Below, one piece after another: positions 1 to 13,199 of a stretch of 64,000 nt of DNA. The stretch's first letter is position 1; each line of letters starts with the position of its first letter. Below the pieces are notes generated by a model. It was given only the letters and a program-made list of their open reading frames with translations. It was not told the origin of the DNA and did no database searches. The translations under genes were made by a program, and so were the position numbers. The stretch lies in NCBI GenBank assembly GCA_037074765.1, contig JBAMDO010000571.1, positions 248,001 to 312,000 on the forward strand, given 5' to 3'. The DNA comes from Mansonella perstans. Lineage: Eukaryota; Nematoda; Chromadorea; Rhabditida; Onchocercidae.

Positions 1-77
1 TATGAGTCATCTAATTAATTTTATGATGTTAAGATTAATTTCCTATTCCTTTGTTGTAGTCTAACCTCACATCCAAT
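1..77 (+). repeat. Dispersed repeat, copy 1
   Basis: This stretch, beginning TATGAGTCATCTAATTAATT and ending in ACCTCACATCCAAT, matches 54853-54929 in the same orientation with only scattered substitutions. It probably continues beyond the left edge of the window. It is noncoding as far as I can see; the family is not recognised. Confidence 0.75.
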
Positions 78-2132
78 AATGTGAGGATCCAATAATTTGA
101 ACATAATAAATAAATGTGACCGGCATTTAATACTTTATTCACATGGCTATCTTGCAAATATTTAACACTTTATCCATACGGCTATTTTCAAACTTGATAT
201 TAAAAAGCTAAAGAGGGACAGTATTGTTTTCAATCTTTAACAATTTAGTTGTTCAATTGATTCAAAGCTTGAAATGTCTTCTATTTTAGCGAATAAAATG
301 CCTATACAGACCTAAATGAAACTCTCAAGTATCTCTATTTAATCATCTTATTTTGTCATAATTTGATATGGGTATTTGATCAGATGATTAAAGGAAGCCG
401 CTCATTCTGGTGATGCATGCAACACTACTTACGCAAAAATATGGAAGTTTTTTTTTGAGTGTAAGAAATAAACAAAAATTGAAAATTTCTCCGACGCCAT
501 ATTTAAATTTCATGACATTGTCCAAGTCTCAGCAAATTTTGGTAGTAACTAAACTGACGTTAAGAAAATTATTTGCACATAATACAGTCTTAAATAAGAG
601 GTCGTTCTAATAAGTTACAATAATAACAGCCAAACATTGTGAACTGAATTATATAACCTTTACATGAAACATTTCTTTTATTAATTCTCTGCAACGTTAT
701 AACAAATTACAAGAGTCTTTTTCTCCAATATAAAATTTCTCCAATATGTTACAATTATATCAGTTAAAACGCGTAAGAAACATGTACCAAGACGAAATTA
801 CAATCAAAGATAACACCTGACTTATTGGGAAGTTATATATAAATTTTTGTGAATGCTTTAGACAACTTTGTTTTTCTCCTTGTTTTTTTATTTCATATTA
901 ATATGTTTTCTATGAATAACACTAGTATTTTATATCAACCCTTTTTTGCTTGCTAATATTCTTTACGAAAAGTTTACTTCTGAGATTTTAATCAAAAAAA
1001 ACTATCTGAACAGAAATGAATTTAATAGAAATTGCTATGAATGCTTCATTCAAAAAATTCGACATTTTAGCATAAAGAACAACAGTATCTTTAGTAATTC
1101 TGAAATAATTAGATCAAACAATTTCAATCAACTGTTTTTAATGACTCTGGCAAGGGTTTATGGATGTGCACTCCTGATTTAAAAAAAGAAATCATAAATT
1201 AATGAAAACCACAATCTTAGGTAGCATATCATCAAACTATATATGGTACCAAACGACTATCAAAACAGCTTTTTCTCTTTACCACCAATTTTATGAACGG
1301 TGGAAGCAACTTTCATAGTGAAAGATGGAACTAAACAACAATATAAATCACGAAATCCGTCATATTTGGATGCAACAATTTTACAGAAGTCATAATAAAA
1401 AATCAAAGTAAACCTGACCGATTCAACCCGTTAAATTTAACAACTAAGAAACATTCCCCATCCTCTTTGAATTTTTGAGCTGTGATGAAACATATGTATT
1501 CTGCAAAATCATCCAATTATGGCGATTTTTCGACACAAAATCTTAGAATCTATTCGACCTTACGATAAATTTGCCCAAAGATTATATTCTGATCAATCTG
1601 TGGGCCGAAGGGATAGATAGCACTCTTCTTCACAACATTATTGCAAATTGTAAGAAATGTGTGAAGCAACTTAAATCAGCAAAAAAATCTTTGCTATACT
1701 GCTACATTGCAAAATTCGAGTTAGAAGAGGATTTGCATAATTGAAACTAATCTATTTGTACGATGGAACAAAATAAATGCTGAATGAGAAACAGTAAAAA
1801 ACTAATAAAATTAACAACGTACAAAAACAACTTTGATCATTCAGAAATGGGGAAACGCTAATCGGACCTAAATGGTCAAGAAAAAAAGACAAATATTCCG
1901 ACATGAAAGGTTCTCGAAAACCAAAAGAACTAAAATCCCCCATGGTTTGAAAATCTAGAGATAACGATAAGGCGATAGCACTGGGAAATTTTGAAATACT
2001 ATAAACTCTAAAAATTAAGTAAAATGCGGAATAAGAAGCGAAGTGATTTTAAAAGATAAATTTAATTCTTTCTGCGACATTCGCGCAATCAAAAACCTTC
2101 CATTGTTAAAAGTAAAGAAAAGATCAATAAGT
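1..2132. other. Gene-free left flank
   Basis: No exon chain with compatible splice phases was found here. The open frames at 410-610 (+) and 946-1182 (+) are short, rich in Lys, Asn, Ile and Phe as expected from AT-rich noncoding DNA, and match nothing I recognise. The first 77 bases are one copy of a repeat seen again at 54853-54929. The right part is the 3' flank of the MADF gene. Confidence 0.6.
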
Positions 2133-4649
2133 TTAATCACTTAGCATAATATCAGTATCCACAATATCTAACGCTGTTTCCGCATCATCCAGTAATTTTT
2201 CCACTGTGTCACAAATACGGTAATAATCAGCTAAGGATTTTTCTTTGATTTTGAACAATCTCGTCGCAACATGCTCGGCTGAAAAAATTTTAAGATATAA
2301 TATAACTGACAAATAGTAACCATTTCTAGAATTATGAAAGTATTAGAACAAATTGAGGGAACAAACAAAATGGAGTTGCATAAAATCACACTACTTTTAC
2401 TTATAAAACAATCCAAATACTGAGTTGATAAAAGCTGTAAATTTCAGCGAATAGACTTTTAGAAAATAAAAGTTGAAAGCTATAATGTTTGATATGAAGC
2501 TATGCGAAACCTTTTCACTAAGACTTTACAATTCAAACTCTCATAATTAACATAAGTGCTGCTGTGAAGCATGACTAAATGTGAAACGAAAACATAATGG
2601 AATATGAAAATACGGTAATTACCGAAAGTAAGCGAGGAATCGGCACTTCCCACTACCTCTTTTGTTGGCAAATGTTCGACAGTTTGGGATTTTTGCATCC
2701 CATTCATTTTCTTGAATAAGGCATTCGTAGATCTTGCTGCAGGAATCCTACAACGATATTTCGACGACAGTACGACACCACCTGGCTCGGGGGAGTAGAT
2801 ATCTCTTCGATGTTTTCCACGACGACGAATCGGTAGTATATCTTTTGTCTCTTGAGATTCACTTGCTTCCACATAGTCTGAATCACTTTCAATTGTTTCC
2901 GTTAGGGAAGCTGCAAGTTTCGCCCGTGTAGCGGCTCTTGTACGATTATACGAAATCTTATTCCCATTACGCGTTCCACCAAAAGTACCATTAGCTACTG
3001 GCGATGCTGTTGATTGCACTACATTTGCATCACGCAAGGCCTCCCGTTTTGCTCTCAGACGTGCTCTTAAAATATTTCGTACAAATTATATAAGATATGA
3101 ACTTTGCCCCAAATAACTGGTAATTTATTGTCAAGAAAGTTGAAAACATGTTTTTTTTTGAAGTGAAAGACGTACTTCTCAGATTCTTTTGTTCTTGGTG
3201 TAATGCAAATCACGCGCTGAGCTTCTTCTTTCGTTATAATGGCACTACTGACGTAAGCCGCTTCATAATTGTTACGCATTTGAATCTGATAAAAGCATTC
3301 AAAAAAATTATATTTTATACTGGTAAATTATAGAACTAAAAAATGCTACAAAAATAAATACAAAAACAATGAATACTGACCAAAACTTCATCATCTTGAG
3401 CGACAAGAGACTCACCAGTACGTGGAATCTGAAAATTCATTTCTCCATTAATTATAACAAAACCTCCTATTCATGTTACTGTAATGTATTATGCTCATTT
3501 TGCATATAAAATGAAAGAATCTTAATTTCGTTAGTGTCATTCAACAGAATTACTTCGAACAATCAAGCCTCTAAATCTCTACATCTGAATCTGTTGTCAG
3601 CATTTACTATCATTAAAATAAAGTGGAATTCATTATGAAAAGACAAGAAACTATGAGAAACTTTTGACGGCTGCATCCAATTGTATCGCCTCTTTACGGG
3701 TGGTTTATCCTGCCTTGTGAAATGCATCAGGTTAAAGAACTGCCACTTTGAATCTGGTGGATCAAAACCAGCAGCAATCGCTCGATCATGTCTACGGCGT
3801 ATCTGATTATAGTAATCCATCATATTCTTCCAAGCTACCTTGATCATGTCACCTGAAAGATAATAATATCATGAGAAAAGTATACAACTACTGAAATGTT
3901 CACTGATCGCTAATTTAATTTAGAAATGATTACTTCTAATGTTTCATTTTGCCGCTTTTCCTTTCAATAAGGCTTGTTGCAAGAACTATGATTCCATTTT
4001 AAATATTGAGATTCTTATTCATAAGCACGTTTCCAGTCACTGTTGAGCGTCTAGTTTTCAAGATCCCACATATCCTTGAAAAACGGCTTTTTTGAGGAAT
4101 TTGTTGGAAGCGGCCTATTACACAAAATTCTTCCCCAACCAATTTTACATGACCCTATCCCTGTGTAAGAACGGCTCAAAGAGCGAATATCGTAAATCAC
4201 GTCTTAGAATATCAGCTTATCATATTAACCATTTCATATTGGGCTATTGTTGATCTCAATGATAAAGCTAACTGAAATGACGGTAATTTCCTTACAACAT
4301 CACTACAAAATATTTACTGCATAACAAATGCGAAATTTGAAATAATTTAAACAACTGACTGGTAAAAACTAGATCATCATCACTTAGTTCATGGGCTATT
4401 TCCTCAAAAGCAAGCCATCGAGCAGGAATATCGCTATATCGGGGATCAGTGACCTGAAAAAATGTGCAGTCATATGATTTGTATTCTTTGAAAGTACTAA
4501 AATATAGCAAATTTACGTATTTCCAAAATTATACAAATATGATGCAAGTAAAATTTTTAGCTTAAACTTACTTTCCAAATAAGCGGTCTTCGATATACTT
4601 CCTGAACGAGCAATGTCTTCTTTCCGTTATCCATACCAAACATTGCCAT
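2133..4649 (-). CDS. MADF-domain DNA-binding protein
   Basis: Seven exons join in phase into 369 aa: 4649-4572, 4453-4360, 3852-3662, 3428-3381, 3285-3176, 3065-2623 and 2278-2133. Residues about 14-95 look like a MADF (Myb/SANT-like) domain: LLVQEVYRRPLIWK, then DPRYSDIPARWLAFEEIAHE, then the aromatic block WKNMMDYYNQIRRRHDRA. MADF proteins are usually sequence-specific DNA binders or transcriptional co-regulators in the nucleus. The middle and C-terminal parts are Ser, Arg and Lys rich with basic patches (RRRGKHRR) and look disordered; the end is a short acidic helix (DTVEKLLDDAETALDIVDTD). An acceptor-like TTTTATTTCAG lies about 55 nt upstream of the ATG and could be an SL site. The domain call is by pattern recall; the exact orthologue is not known to me. 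The donor of exon 3 (AAA|GTTTCT) is the weakest junction. Confidence 0.8.
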
Positions 4650-5730
4650 TTTTAGATTGTAATTTATAATTTTGAATTAAATTAAGCAAAAAAAAAAAAA
4701 GTACCTGAAATAAAAAATGGTTGCAAATCCGTGAACGAAAAATTATCTACAATAGCTATAGCGCAAACAATTTAACAAATATGATTTTAAAATGATGGAA
4801 ACAGGTGGGCAATTTCAGATATTTTAATGCACGTAAAATATAGCTTATATTTTAAAAGATTCCACGTTTCAATTCTTATGAAAGTTATTAAATTATTTTC
4901 CAAAGAATTTTATTCCTCTTTTTTTTTTAGTTCTGTTACGAATATTAAATTCAACAACATTTAAAATATCTTGAAATTATCACTGAATGAATTGCGATGA
5001 TGGTTTCGGTCATTTACTTCTCACGAAGCGGTCATTTAGTTTTCATGAAGCGATGACCTTTTCACTTGCATTAATGACCTCAAGTAATTCATTATACACA
5101 CTGCTCTATAACCCGTTATTTCAAATTACCAACCCTGGCACCACTGACCAACGGGCGAGAGTTACAACGTCCTATCTCTCGCTCCTACCCCTAAAGCCGC
5201 TCGCATATCTCAGAATCTAAAAAACATGGCCCGTGGCCAGGTGCCACAATGCAATAAAATAACACCGCTTTCAGCAGATAAGTAGGATGCCTAATGAATA
5301 TGATAGTCGACTACCAGTCGAACCTTGGTAATGCAGATATATAACTAAACCAAGATACCTTCATCTGGACAAAATTATTCAAAGTAACGCAATTCATAAT
5401 ACCAATAATCGCCAGACCAAACTTACGATATTACATCAATTTTGAACAATGGCATACGGTAAAACGATAGATATCCTCTGCTATAGGTACGGTAAAATGA
5501 TATCTGATATGTGTCATGATATCTGATACAGCCAAAAAATGATATCTGATACAGCCAATGTCGTTCAATACTTCTTATTGTAACTCTAGCAAGATTGTTT
5601 TTGTAACAGAATCAATCTAATCAAAATTAATTATTTTATGAGAATACAAAAAGATATAACATTTATATCAATATACGCTTACAAATTAATGCCAATTAAA
5701 CAACAACAACAATACGAAAAAAACCACAGA
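4650..5730. other. Intergenic, 1.1 kb
   Basis: This lies between the MADF start and the eL33 stop, both on the minus strand, and has no gene I can support. A GC-richer patch at about 5120-5260 contains a short inverted pair (GCGAGAG near 5153, CTCTCGC near 5176). At 5498-5560 the motif ATGATATCTGATACAGCCAA is repeated. Confidence 0.6.
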
Positions 5731-6424
5731 TCATATATTCGAAGGATAAAGCATTATTCTGATACGTTTTCCCATTGCTTGTGGAGGAAGATTATGATGG
5801 AATTTAGCTCGCAATGCACCACCATTACCATGTACGCGTATCAATTTTCCCCATATAGCGCGGACTCGACTCGGTCCTTTGTTTGCTGACTGAAATACAC
5901 AAAATCTAGTAATTTGGCTCAAATACTGATATAAATATGGCAAAATAAGCCTATGAAATAAATAACAAGAAAAGATACTTAATGATATTTTCGTCGAAAG
6001 AGATTGGATGAATCAAAAAAAAAAAAGAAACAAGTGTCGAAATAAGATGACATTATTACAAAAAATAAGTGATACAAGCGACAATACTTAAAATATACCT
6101 CGCCTTCTCTTTTTTTTTCAAGGGAAAAATTCTAAAAAAAAATTAAGCTTGCTAATGACATTGAGATATCTAAACCTAATTAACAAATCACGCGGCAAGC
6201 ACACTGACCTGGACCTTGTTATGTGCCTTGTAAACATAAAGTGCACGTTTACCTACGTACCACTGAGCGTCATCCTTATTATAGACACCATCCACCTTCA
6301 ATAGAGCTGTATGCTCATGCTGATTCCGCTGTGAACGTTTATAACCAGTAAATACGGCTTTAACATAAAGGCGACCAGCAGGATTCGGGCCATGATGTCT
6401 ATCTTCTCCATTAGTTTTTGCCAT
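5731..6424 (-). CDS. rpl-33: Ribosomal protein eL33 (L35a)
   Basis: Two exons, 6424-6209 and 5889-5731, join in phase 0 into 124 aa. The product is a structural protein of the large cytosolic ribosomal subunit. Recognisable family segments are [31 protein letters not shown], the [15 protein letters not shown] block, [19 protein letters not shown] and the C-terminus [11 protein letters not shown], in the same order as human RPL35A. The intron (6208-5890, 319 nt) has a GTCAGT donor and TTTCAG acceptor. The ATG lies only 2 nt after a TTTTCAG acceptor, which fits SL trans-splicing as is usual for nematode ribosomal protein genes. The N-terminal tail [15 protein letters not shown] is longer than in the human protein. 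The symbol follows nematode usage. Confidence 0.96.
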
Positions 6425-7560
6425 CACTGAAAATCTTTAATTTATAACACTTTCTTAAAAGAGCATCAAACTAATCACTCCACACTGCACCATTTGCAGT
6501 TAATCCATTTTACACAACCAGCAGTAAATAAAGAAAGTACAAATGAAGTTAGTAACTTCCAACAAAAAACTCAATATTGTTGTTCCCTTTTTAACCATTT
6601 ATTTCAGTGGAATTTCAAAAAAACAGTTTTCAAATAGAAACTGTATAACAATTCCCAAACAGATGTAACAATACAATTAAGATAATTCTTAAATATACGA
6701 AATAATTCTTAAACAAAAATAGTGAATAAATAAAAACAAAAAAGCAATGAATTTCAACACTTGAAAAGATAAAAAATTAAACAAAAAACTCAAGTGACAG
6801 AAACATTGTTTTTTTGCAAATTATAATATAGAAATATATCACTTACATAATTATAGATTCTAATGCACAACAAATCTACTATTGGCAGAACATCAAAGAA
6901 TACCTATATTTTACTAAATATAAATAATATTACAAACTGAACCATTCAAATTACACATAGTATTCAAAAAAGATCAGCGTACACGAGATTTCAATCCTTA
7001 AAACGACTAATACCTAAAACAATCGTTTTGGGTACTCAGTGAAACAAAGACTGTAAACATAGTTATAGAACCGGGAAAATTGTTGGAGTAATGTGTAAAA
7101 ATAAAACCCTGGCGTCAATATAGAATCGAAACATTATACGTCCTTGTTTAACAAAAAACGAAAAACGAAGGGCGACTGATAATAAAATGACAAATGAGAA
7201 CTTCCGCTTTCAAGCGCTTCGAGTCTGGAGTGGAACTCAGATTATGAGTTTCGTTTTCACCAACCAAGCAGCTAAATAGCATAGACTTACATATATAATA
7301 ATCAGGTACTATGCATAATCCATCAAATTTGTTCTAAAATTTTATAAAAAAGATGTACAAATATGTTTTCCAAAAAGGAAAACAATAAACAATAAATTTC
7401 AAAAAACAAAGTAGAATTTTAAGAATTTCATCTAATCTGCACAACTATTGACAATGAATTTATATTAACCAACTTACGGAATGAAGTTTCAATAATTTTT
7501 TGCTTCAGTCAATAAGTGCACAATTCATATTTTCGCTTTACATCTAAAAATGCCATAAAA
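6425..7560. other. Intergenic, eL33 promoter side
   Basis: These 1.1 kb lie between the eL33 start and the SRP68 stop, both minus. The sequence is very AT-rich with no open exon chain. The spacing argues against an operon, since nematode operon gaps are normally a few hundred bases or less. Confidence 0.6.
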
Positions 7561-10500
7561 TTATTTTCGCCAAAACCATCCTTTTACCAAACCACCAATT
7601 CCTTGCTGATTCGCATCTTGTTCAGTCTGCTCTGATTTAGATTTTTTCCCTCTTTTTCCATTGTTTTGTGACGTATCCTTCTTATCGAATGCATAAGAAG
7701 AGATTTTCGGTTCCAAATCCGGCATCTGAAAACATATGCTTTTCTTGAAAGACATAATAGCTATTAACACTATCGACCAACAATTCAACAAAAATTAGTA
7801 GAAACTCAGCAAAGATTTAGTTGTTTTTGAATATTCCAACAATGCTACAAATGACAAATACTGACCTTTACATGATTCAAGGCTAAGTCAAAGAACATGG
7901 GTTTGTTCGGCATAGGAATGAATGACGGAGGCACAGATATTATGCGGACATTTTGCTCTGTTTTATGTAAATCCTTCGGCGTAATTTTACGAAATTCGTT
8001 CAGAGTATCAATGAGAGGCTAAAATATATACTGAAAGCTAAAACGACACTGCTTATTGACTATAGGGTTTTTATAGCTTTAAACATTTCTTTTGGTCATC
8101 CGTACTTTGTACTTTGAGGCTTCTTAAGTGATAAAAAAACCCTCATGGAAGTATAATGTATTGCAAAGCTTATCAAAAGAAATGATTAGAACCATATAAG
8201 CTAGCAGCCTCAAAGTACAATGTGTTAACAGAACAGTAAGATAAAAATTTGCCTAACAAAAAAAAAGGCAACAAAAAATTAAGTCAAAACAAAAAGCTAC
8301 TCTGTTATCGAAAGTGTCTTGTTTTGCACCATTTTTATTACCACCCGCAACTTCAACAAAACGATTTGCTTGCGCAGTGAATTTTGATGCCGTTATTTGT
8401 TCATGCAAATTCTTCACGTCATCCTTAAATTGACCAATCACAATAGCATGTTAGAAAGAACCGTTTCAACAAAAATTTCTGAACTGAGGACGATAAAGAG
8501 ATAATACTTCTTTTTCCGTGATGAAAGAATTCCCTTCCGCATTTTTCAATAGCAACGAAGTGTTCAAGGTACGCTCTACAGCTCGATCATATAACACACT
8601 GGCCTCATTCCACTTTGCTAAAGCTGCATGCGCCTCAGCCATACAAAAGCATCTAAACGATAATATTTCATGGACGTGGCTAGTGTAAATCATTCGTGGT
8701 ATAGAAAAACTCGGCATATCCCAAAAGTGTTTCTTTTAAGAAAAAATGAATAAATGGTTTTGCCGGAAACGAGCATTACTGAGAAGGACATAAACTGCTA
8801 ATAAAGCTTTTAAAAAATGTGTAAGACTATGCAAGTGTGGCAAATGATAAAATTGTGATAAAGAAGAAAGTTATGTGAGCAACTAACATTCTAACGAGAA
8901 TCAAACAAATAAATCTAACGCTACTAGAAATTTTTAGAAACTGAATAAAATTATGGAAGCACAGAAACCTGAGTGCTCGGTAATATTCTGCTTTCACTTT
9001 GTAAGCTATTTCCAAGTTCTCATTTGTTGAAACACCTGGTAGCTGCAAAATTTCACAACTACTTCCAATCACTGTGTCGCATAAACGAATCAGATCTTGC
9101 GGTTTGATTTTCTTCTCTGCCTGCATTCTGAAATGAGGAACGAATACTCGTTACAAACATGTCATTTAATCTTTAATTATTCAACCATCTGCTGAAATAA
9201 TTACTGCATTCCAAAATTTAAGACTCTGATCTCACTCAGACAATTCTAAAACATAATTTTATAAAGTGGTGAATAAATATAACATTGTATTTTATCTAGT
9301 CGAGAAATCTCAATATGATAAACGGACAAACATTTTTTTCTAAAAAAAAAATTAATTTTAAGCAAATTACTTGATATGCGCAATAATCATAACGTAACGT
9401 TCAATAGTTTTTTTGAGGCGTATAAATTCCAGATATATAATGGTTAGCCGATTCGGAGATTGTATATCTTCAATGTGAGTTTTACTATCAATTAATTTCT
9501 TCTGCTCCTCATTCAGTGTTTGTATTACATCGCGAATACTACTCAACAACTGCTCATAAAGAGTCATCTGAAATATTACTTTTTTTAGAGTATGAATACA
9601 CAATTTAATATCTGTGAATGTATATTTTCCGATGTGAACGAAATTCAATTACATATATATTTGATATGTCTATTAATACAATAGTTTTAATGAAAGCATT
9701 GAGCAAGAAAACGCATTAAACTGCACTAACAAAACATATCTTTGATCGTCAATGAATGTGACGTGATGACTACAACTTTTCGTCCGTTAAATGATTCCTC
9801 ACAACTAGGATTATGTGCATAAGATAGCAAGCTAGTTCCATACTACTGGTAAAACTAAAACATACTGTTGCTTAATCACGGGACGTTACAGAATTTCATT
9901 ACATCGCACTGGAGAAAGAAATCAAAAACTAGCAGTTCCTGATTGATTTTTCAACAACAATCAAGAACTTGCGATAAAGAACAAATAATTTCAAACGTGT
10001 ACATAAAAATCCTTTTCAAACTGTTTGTATAGAATAAGATCGATTTGCAATATTCAGGCACTGCTGAACAATAAGTAATAAATATAATGATAAAAAGTAA
10101 CCTTATCTTCATGAACTGTTGTTTGCTCAAGTTCATGATCAAACTGCTCAAGAGCTTGTAAAAGATTTTTGACATTATCGTTCGTCACAGCAACTTTTTC
10201 ATTACCCCATTCAATATTCCTTATACAATGCACGACGGCTTTTGTACGTAGTTCTGCTATTAATTTCTGGAAACATTTAATGATTAATGAGTATAACATT
10301 TAATGAGTATAGTAAATTCAACACAGATTTGGTTTTGAAATGCTCACTTTTATAAATAAGATTATTTTATTAGAAGTTTTCATAAACTTTCTGTATAAAG
10401 TCAATTTTCGCTGCCTTCGAGTATGGAAGAATTTTGACGTAAGCGGATTTTAAACTCACATCAAAATCTTCCTGTAAAACACCTTCCTCTTCACCCAGCT

Positions 10501-12041
10501 GCAGCCTCATATTGATCATCTCAGACATTGCAGCATCACAGCTTGCATCGTCACCGCAGTTGAACTCACAGTAGCGCAACTGTGGTTGTATTTCTCGGCA
10601 CCTACGAAATAGTCATAAAAAAAATGAAAAAGATTATAATCTGATTTTTCAATACTACAATTGCTTTCGCCAAATGTTTAAAAAGCTCACCTCACTTTAT
10701 AAAGTTCCACCAAATTAGGTAGCTTCACAACTGTAGCAAGTTTTTCATATATTTTCCTGAAATAACTGTTATTATGATAGGCCAGATTAATTTTAAAAAA
10801 GAAATCCTATATTCTTATAATTAATTATGGAAGTAATTTATTATTATATTTAAGATAAACCAGATTCATTAATAGCAGGCAAAATAAACCATTTATGAAA
10901 TTGAAAAAATTTTCCAAATTTTTTGCGAAAAGATTACTTTGCAGTTCTGAAACATTCCAAGGCTCCTTTCCATTTCTTCAGTTCAAAATGAAGACAACCA
11001 TGCATCCAAGAATTATATGCTTGTGATTCCAATCTCGTTACTGCGTCTACCTTAAGTATTTACTATTTCTAATCATTTTTAAAATAATTTCAGAATAGCA
11101 TATTTCATTTTCAATTAAAAACTGCTATTTGCTGACAATTTTAATTTTATTATTCACAAGAATGTATTTTCATCGTTACATAAATATTCCTTATGAAATG
11201 AAAGAAAAAAAACTGAGACGTAAAATACGTACGCGCTCAGAACTTTTGATGATACTTTCGAGATCCGATGCATGCTTCACCGCTCTTCTTAGTTTTCCAA
11301 TCATATGAAAACGTTTTCTTGAATGCGTATCTTCACCAGTCTCTTGCTTTAGCTGAATTGCATGCGACCAATTTCTTTCAGCATCAAAAACTGCTATTTG
11401 CAGAAACCTAACATTGATTTTATTATTATTTATAAGAATGTATTTCATCATTATTCCTTATGAAAAGCATATAAAAAAATCCTACTTTACCTTTCTTCGG
11501 TAACAATATCAAATGCAAGTTTTCTTGGAATAAATTTTGCAGCATGCTTTGAAACACCTTTGTGTATGTGAGTAAACCCAAGTGATTTTCGAATCCTTCG
11601 AATACGACGTGCACAATAACCTCTAAAAATTAATCAAAAGATTCGCTTGCATGAATACTTTACAAAAGAAATGTTGCTTTTGTGGCAGAACAGCGTTAAA
11701 ATTACTACAATTAAATTATAAGGCGAATGATAAAAGAAGTTCTATCATTCTGTGACAAAATGAGCATAATTATCAAAATTTAATTTCCATTAACGAACAT
11801 TTTTGACTACAACTCTTTGCGCCATGAATTTAGTAGTATAGAATTACACTTAACTGATAAATTAAATACTTAAGTGATAAATTAAGGTACGATAAAGAAG
11901 GAAGATAGCAAACCGATATCTTTGATAATCTCCATGACGTAAACCATGCTTCTGCTGTGCATCCTTGACTAATTGCAGAATAGATAGAGTTGCAAAGGAC
12001 GCTAATACAACATCCTCTTTCTGGTGCTCAACAGCTACCAT
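7561..12041 (-). CDS. Signal recognition particle subunit SRP68
   Basis: Thirteen exons give 620 aa, close to the 627 aa of human SRP68: 12041-11914, 11622-11491, 11407-11233, 11050-10938, 10756-10691, 10601-10460, 10266-10102, 9567-9371, 9127-8969, 8652-8508, 8423-8301, 8018-7866 and 7725-7561. SRP68 pairs with SRP72 and binds the 7S RNA of the particle that targets nascent secretory proteins to the ER. Signature segments are QLVKDAQQKHGLRHGDYQRY, GYCARRIRRIRKSLG, NSWMHGCLHFELKKWKGALE, REIQPQLRYCEFNCGDD and IPMPNKPMFFDLALNHVK. The C-terminus GLVKGWFWRK resembles the family's C-terminal helix. All junction phases agree. The donor of exon 10 (GAA|GTATTA) was chosen because it alone joins in frame to the next exon. 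An acceptor-like GTTTTAG sits 6 nt upstream of the ATG. The protein is cytosolic with no signal peptide. Confidence 0.94.
8100..8228. repeat. Inverted repeats in an SRP68 intron
   Basis: Within the intron 8019-8300, TACTTTGAGGC near 8113 has an inverse copy GCCTCAAAGTA near 8210, and CATTTCTTTTGG near 8083 has an inverse partner CAAAAGAAATG near 8174. The two pairs overlap rather than nest, so this is not a single simple hairpin. Function unknown; it could be a decayed MITE. Confidence 0.4.
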
Positions 12042-12880
12042 TTAAAACTAAAACATTCTTGCATGACTTCAAACCGTATTAAGCAAAAATTAGATGCTTA
12101 TTCAACAAGACAGTTTGCACGTATCGAAGTAATATATCAGAGAATCAAATCTTTTATTATCTACTCTCAAGTGCAATTTCTACCAGGTAGCACGTTCAAT
12201 TTCATCGATATGGAAAAAGTAAAAAAATATTTTAGGAATATTAAATCTAATCAGCCTTCAAATGATATTTTTCATTAACTAACTACTTATACTAATAATA
12301 ATTATCGATCATCACTTCATTTAATCATCGCTTCAATCCTAGAAGTCAATTTCCCATCCCCACTGAATCAGTATTTGTTCTGACGTGCCAACCACATCTA
12401 AATTGAACATGAAACCTAAAACATTCTGGTGGGATGCGATTTTCACATTGGTCCGCAGTATCATGGCCCTCCAACATCCGGTAAATCTCGTACAGTTTCT
12501 AAGTGTATGTTTGGGAATAAGTTGGATTAAGTCTTGAGTTAATTAAGTCTTAATGAGTTGTCATTATTCCTACCAATAATGTGACTACCACTTGCTAATC
12601 GGTTCAGTAGTGAATACGGAACAGGTTTTATAATTTAAATCGAAAACTTTGTGTGATATAAATGGAAAAGTGATAAATGTAAATGTTGTTTATGATTGCT
12701 TTTTATCTACTAGATTAGTTTTAGATTGAGTACCTGCTGTTCCTTGTGACCATAGTTTTTGTACTTTGAAAACAGGAATATTAATTGTAAAAGCTTCCGG
12801 TCTTATTTTTGTAATTTTACATTTAAAAAATGTATGGAAGTAGTAAATGTTCTAAAAAAATAAAAAATTAATTCGCATAG

Positions 12881-13139
12881 CAGTAAAATAAATGTTCCAT
12901 TTCAAATCACCTGACTAGATGTCGTGTGTGCAACAAGAGTAACGTTCGATTCTACATATTGTGTTCATCCGTGCAGTTCTTAATCATAGCATAATGTTCA
13001 AAATGTAATTCAAAATTCAAAATGTTCAAAAAGTAAAATGAATGTTCCATTTCAAATCACCTGACTAGATATCGTGTTCAGCAAAATTGACGTGTTTTGC
13101 GTGTTTTGCTACATATTGTGTTCATCCGTACAGTTTTTA
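12881..13139. repeat. Direct duplication upstream of Sm D2
   Basis: Two copies of about 100 bp (12881-12982 and 13031-13139) share ATGTTCCATTTCAAATCACC, then CTGACTAGAT, and later CTACATATTGTGTTCATCCG. The second copy ends about 60 bp before the Sm D2 ATG, so it may have duplicated promoter elements. Confidence 0.75.
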
Positions 13140-13184
13140 ATTTTCAGCCTTATTTCTGTGGAATTTATTCTGCGACAGTGTTGC

Positions 13185-13199
13185 ATTTCATTTAGGAAA
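13185..13199 (+). promoter_or_regulatory. Probable SL trans-splice acceptor of Sm D2
   Basis: TTTCATTTAG is followed by four A residues and then the ATG at 13200. No upstream coding exon is needed, so this acceptor most likely receives the spliced leader. Inferred from position and consensus only. Confidence 0.55.

Larger units (their letters stand above)
12042..13199. other. Divergent promoter region SRP68 / Sm D2
   Basis: This 1.16-kb spacer lies between two divergent housekeeping genes and probably contains both promoters. No TATA element can be singled out in such AT-rich sequence. The right half carries a direct duplication (12881-12982 and 13031-13139). A plus-strand open frame at 12024-12278 overlaps the SRP68 start and shows no family resemblance. 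Confidence 0.6.

Noticed and set aside
6425..7560. Operon linking SRP68 and eL33
   Set aside because: The gap is over 1.1 kb and each gene has its own acceptor just upstream of its ATG; nothing supports joint transcription.
8456..8508. Longer SRP68 exon 10 reading through VLSLYRPQ
   Set aside because: Its donor (CA|GTTCAG) leaves a phase that creates a stop when joined to the next exon; the GAA|GTATTA donor joins cleanly.
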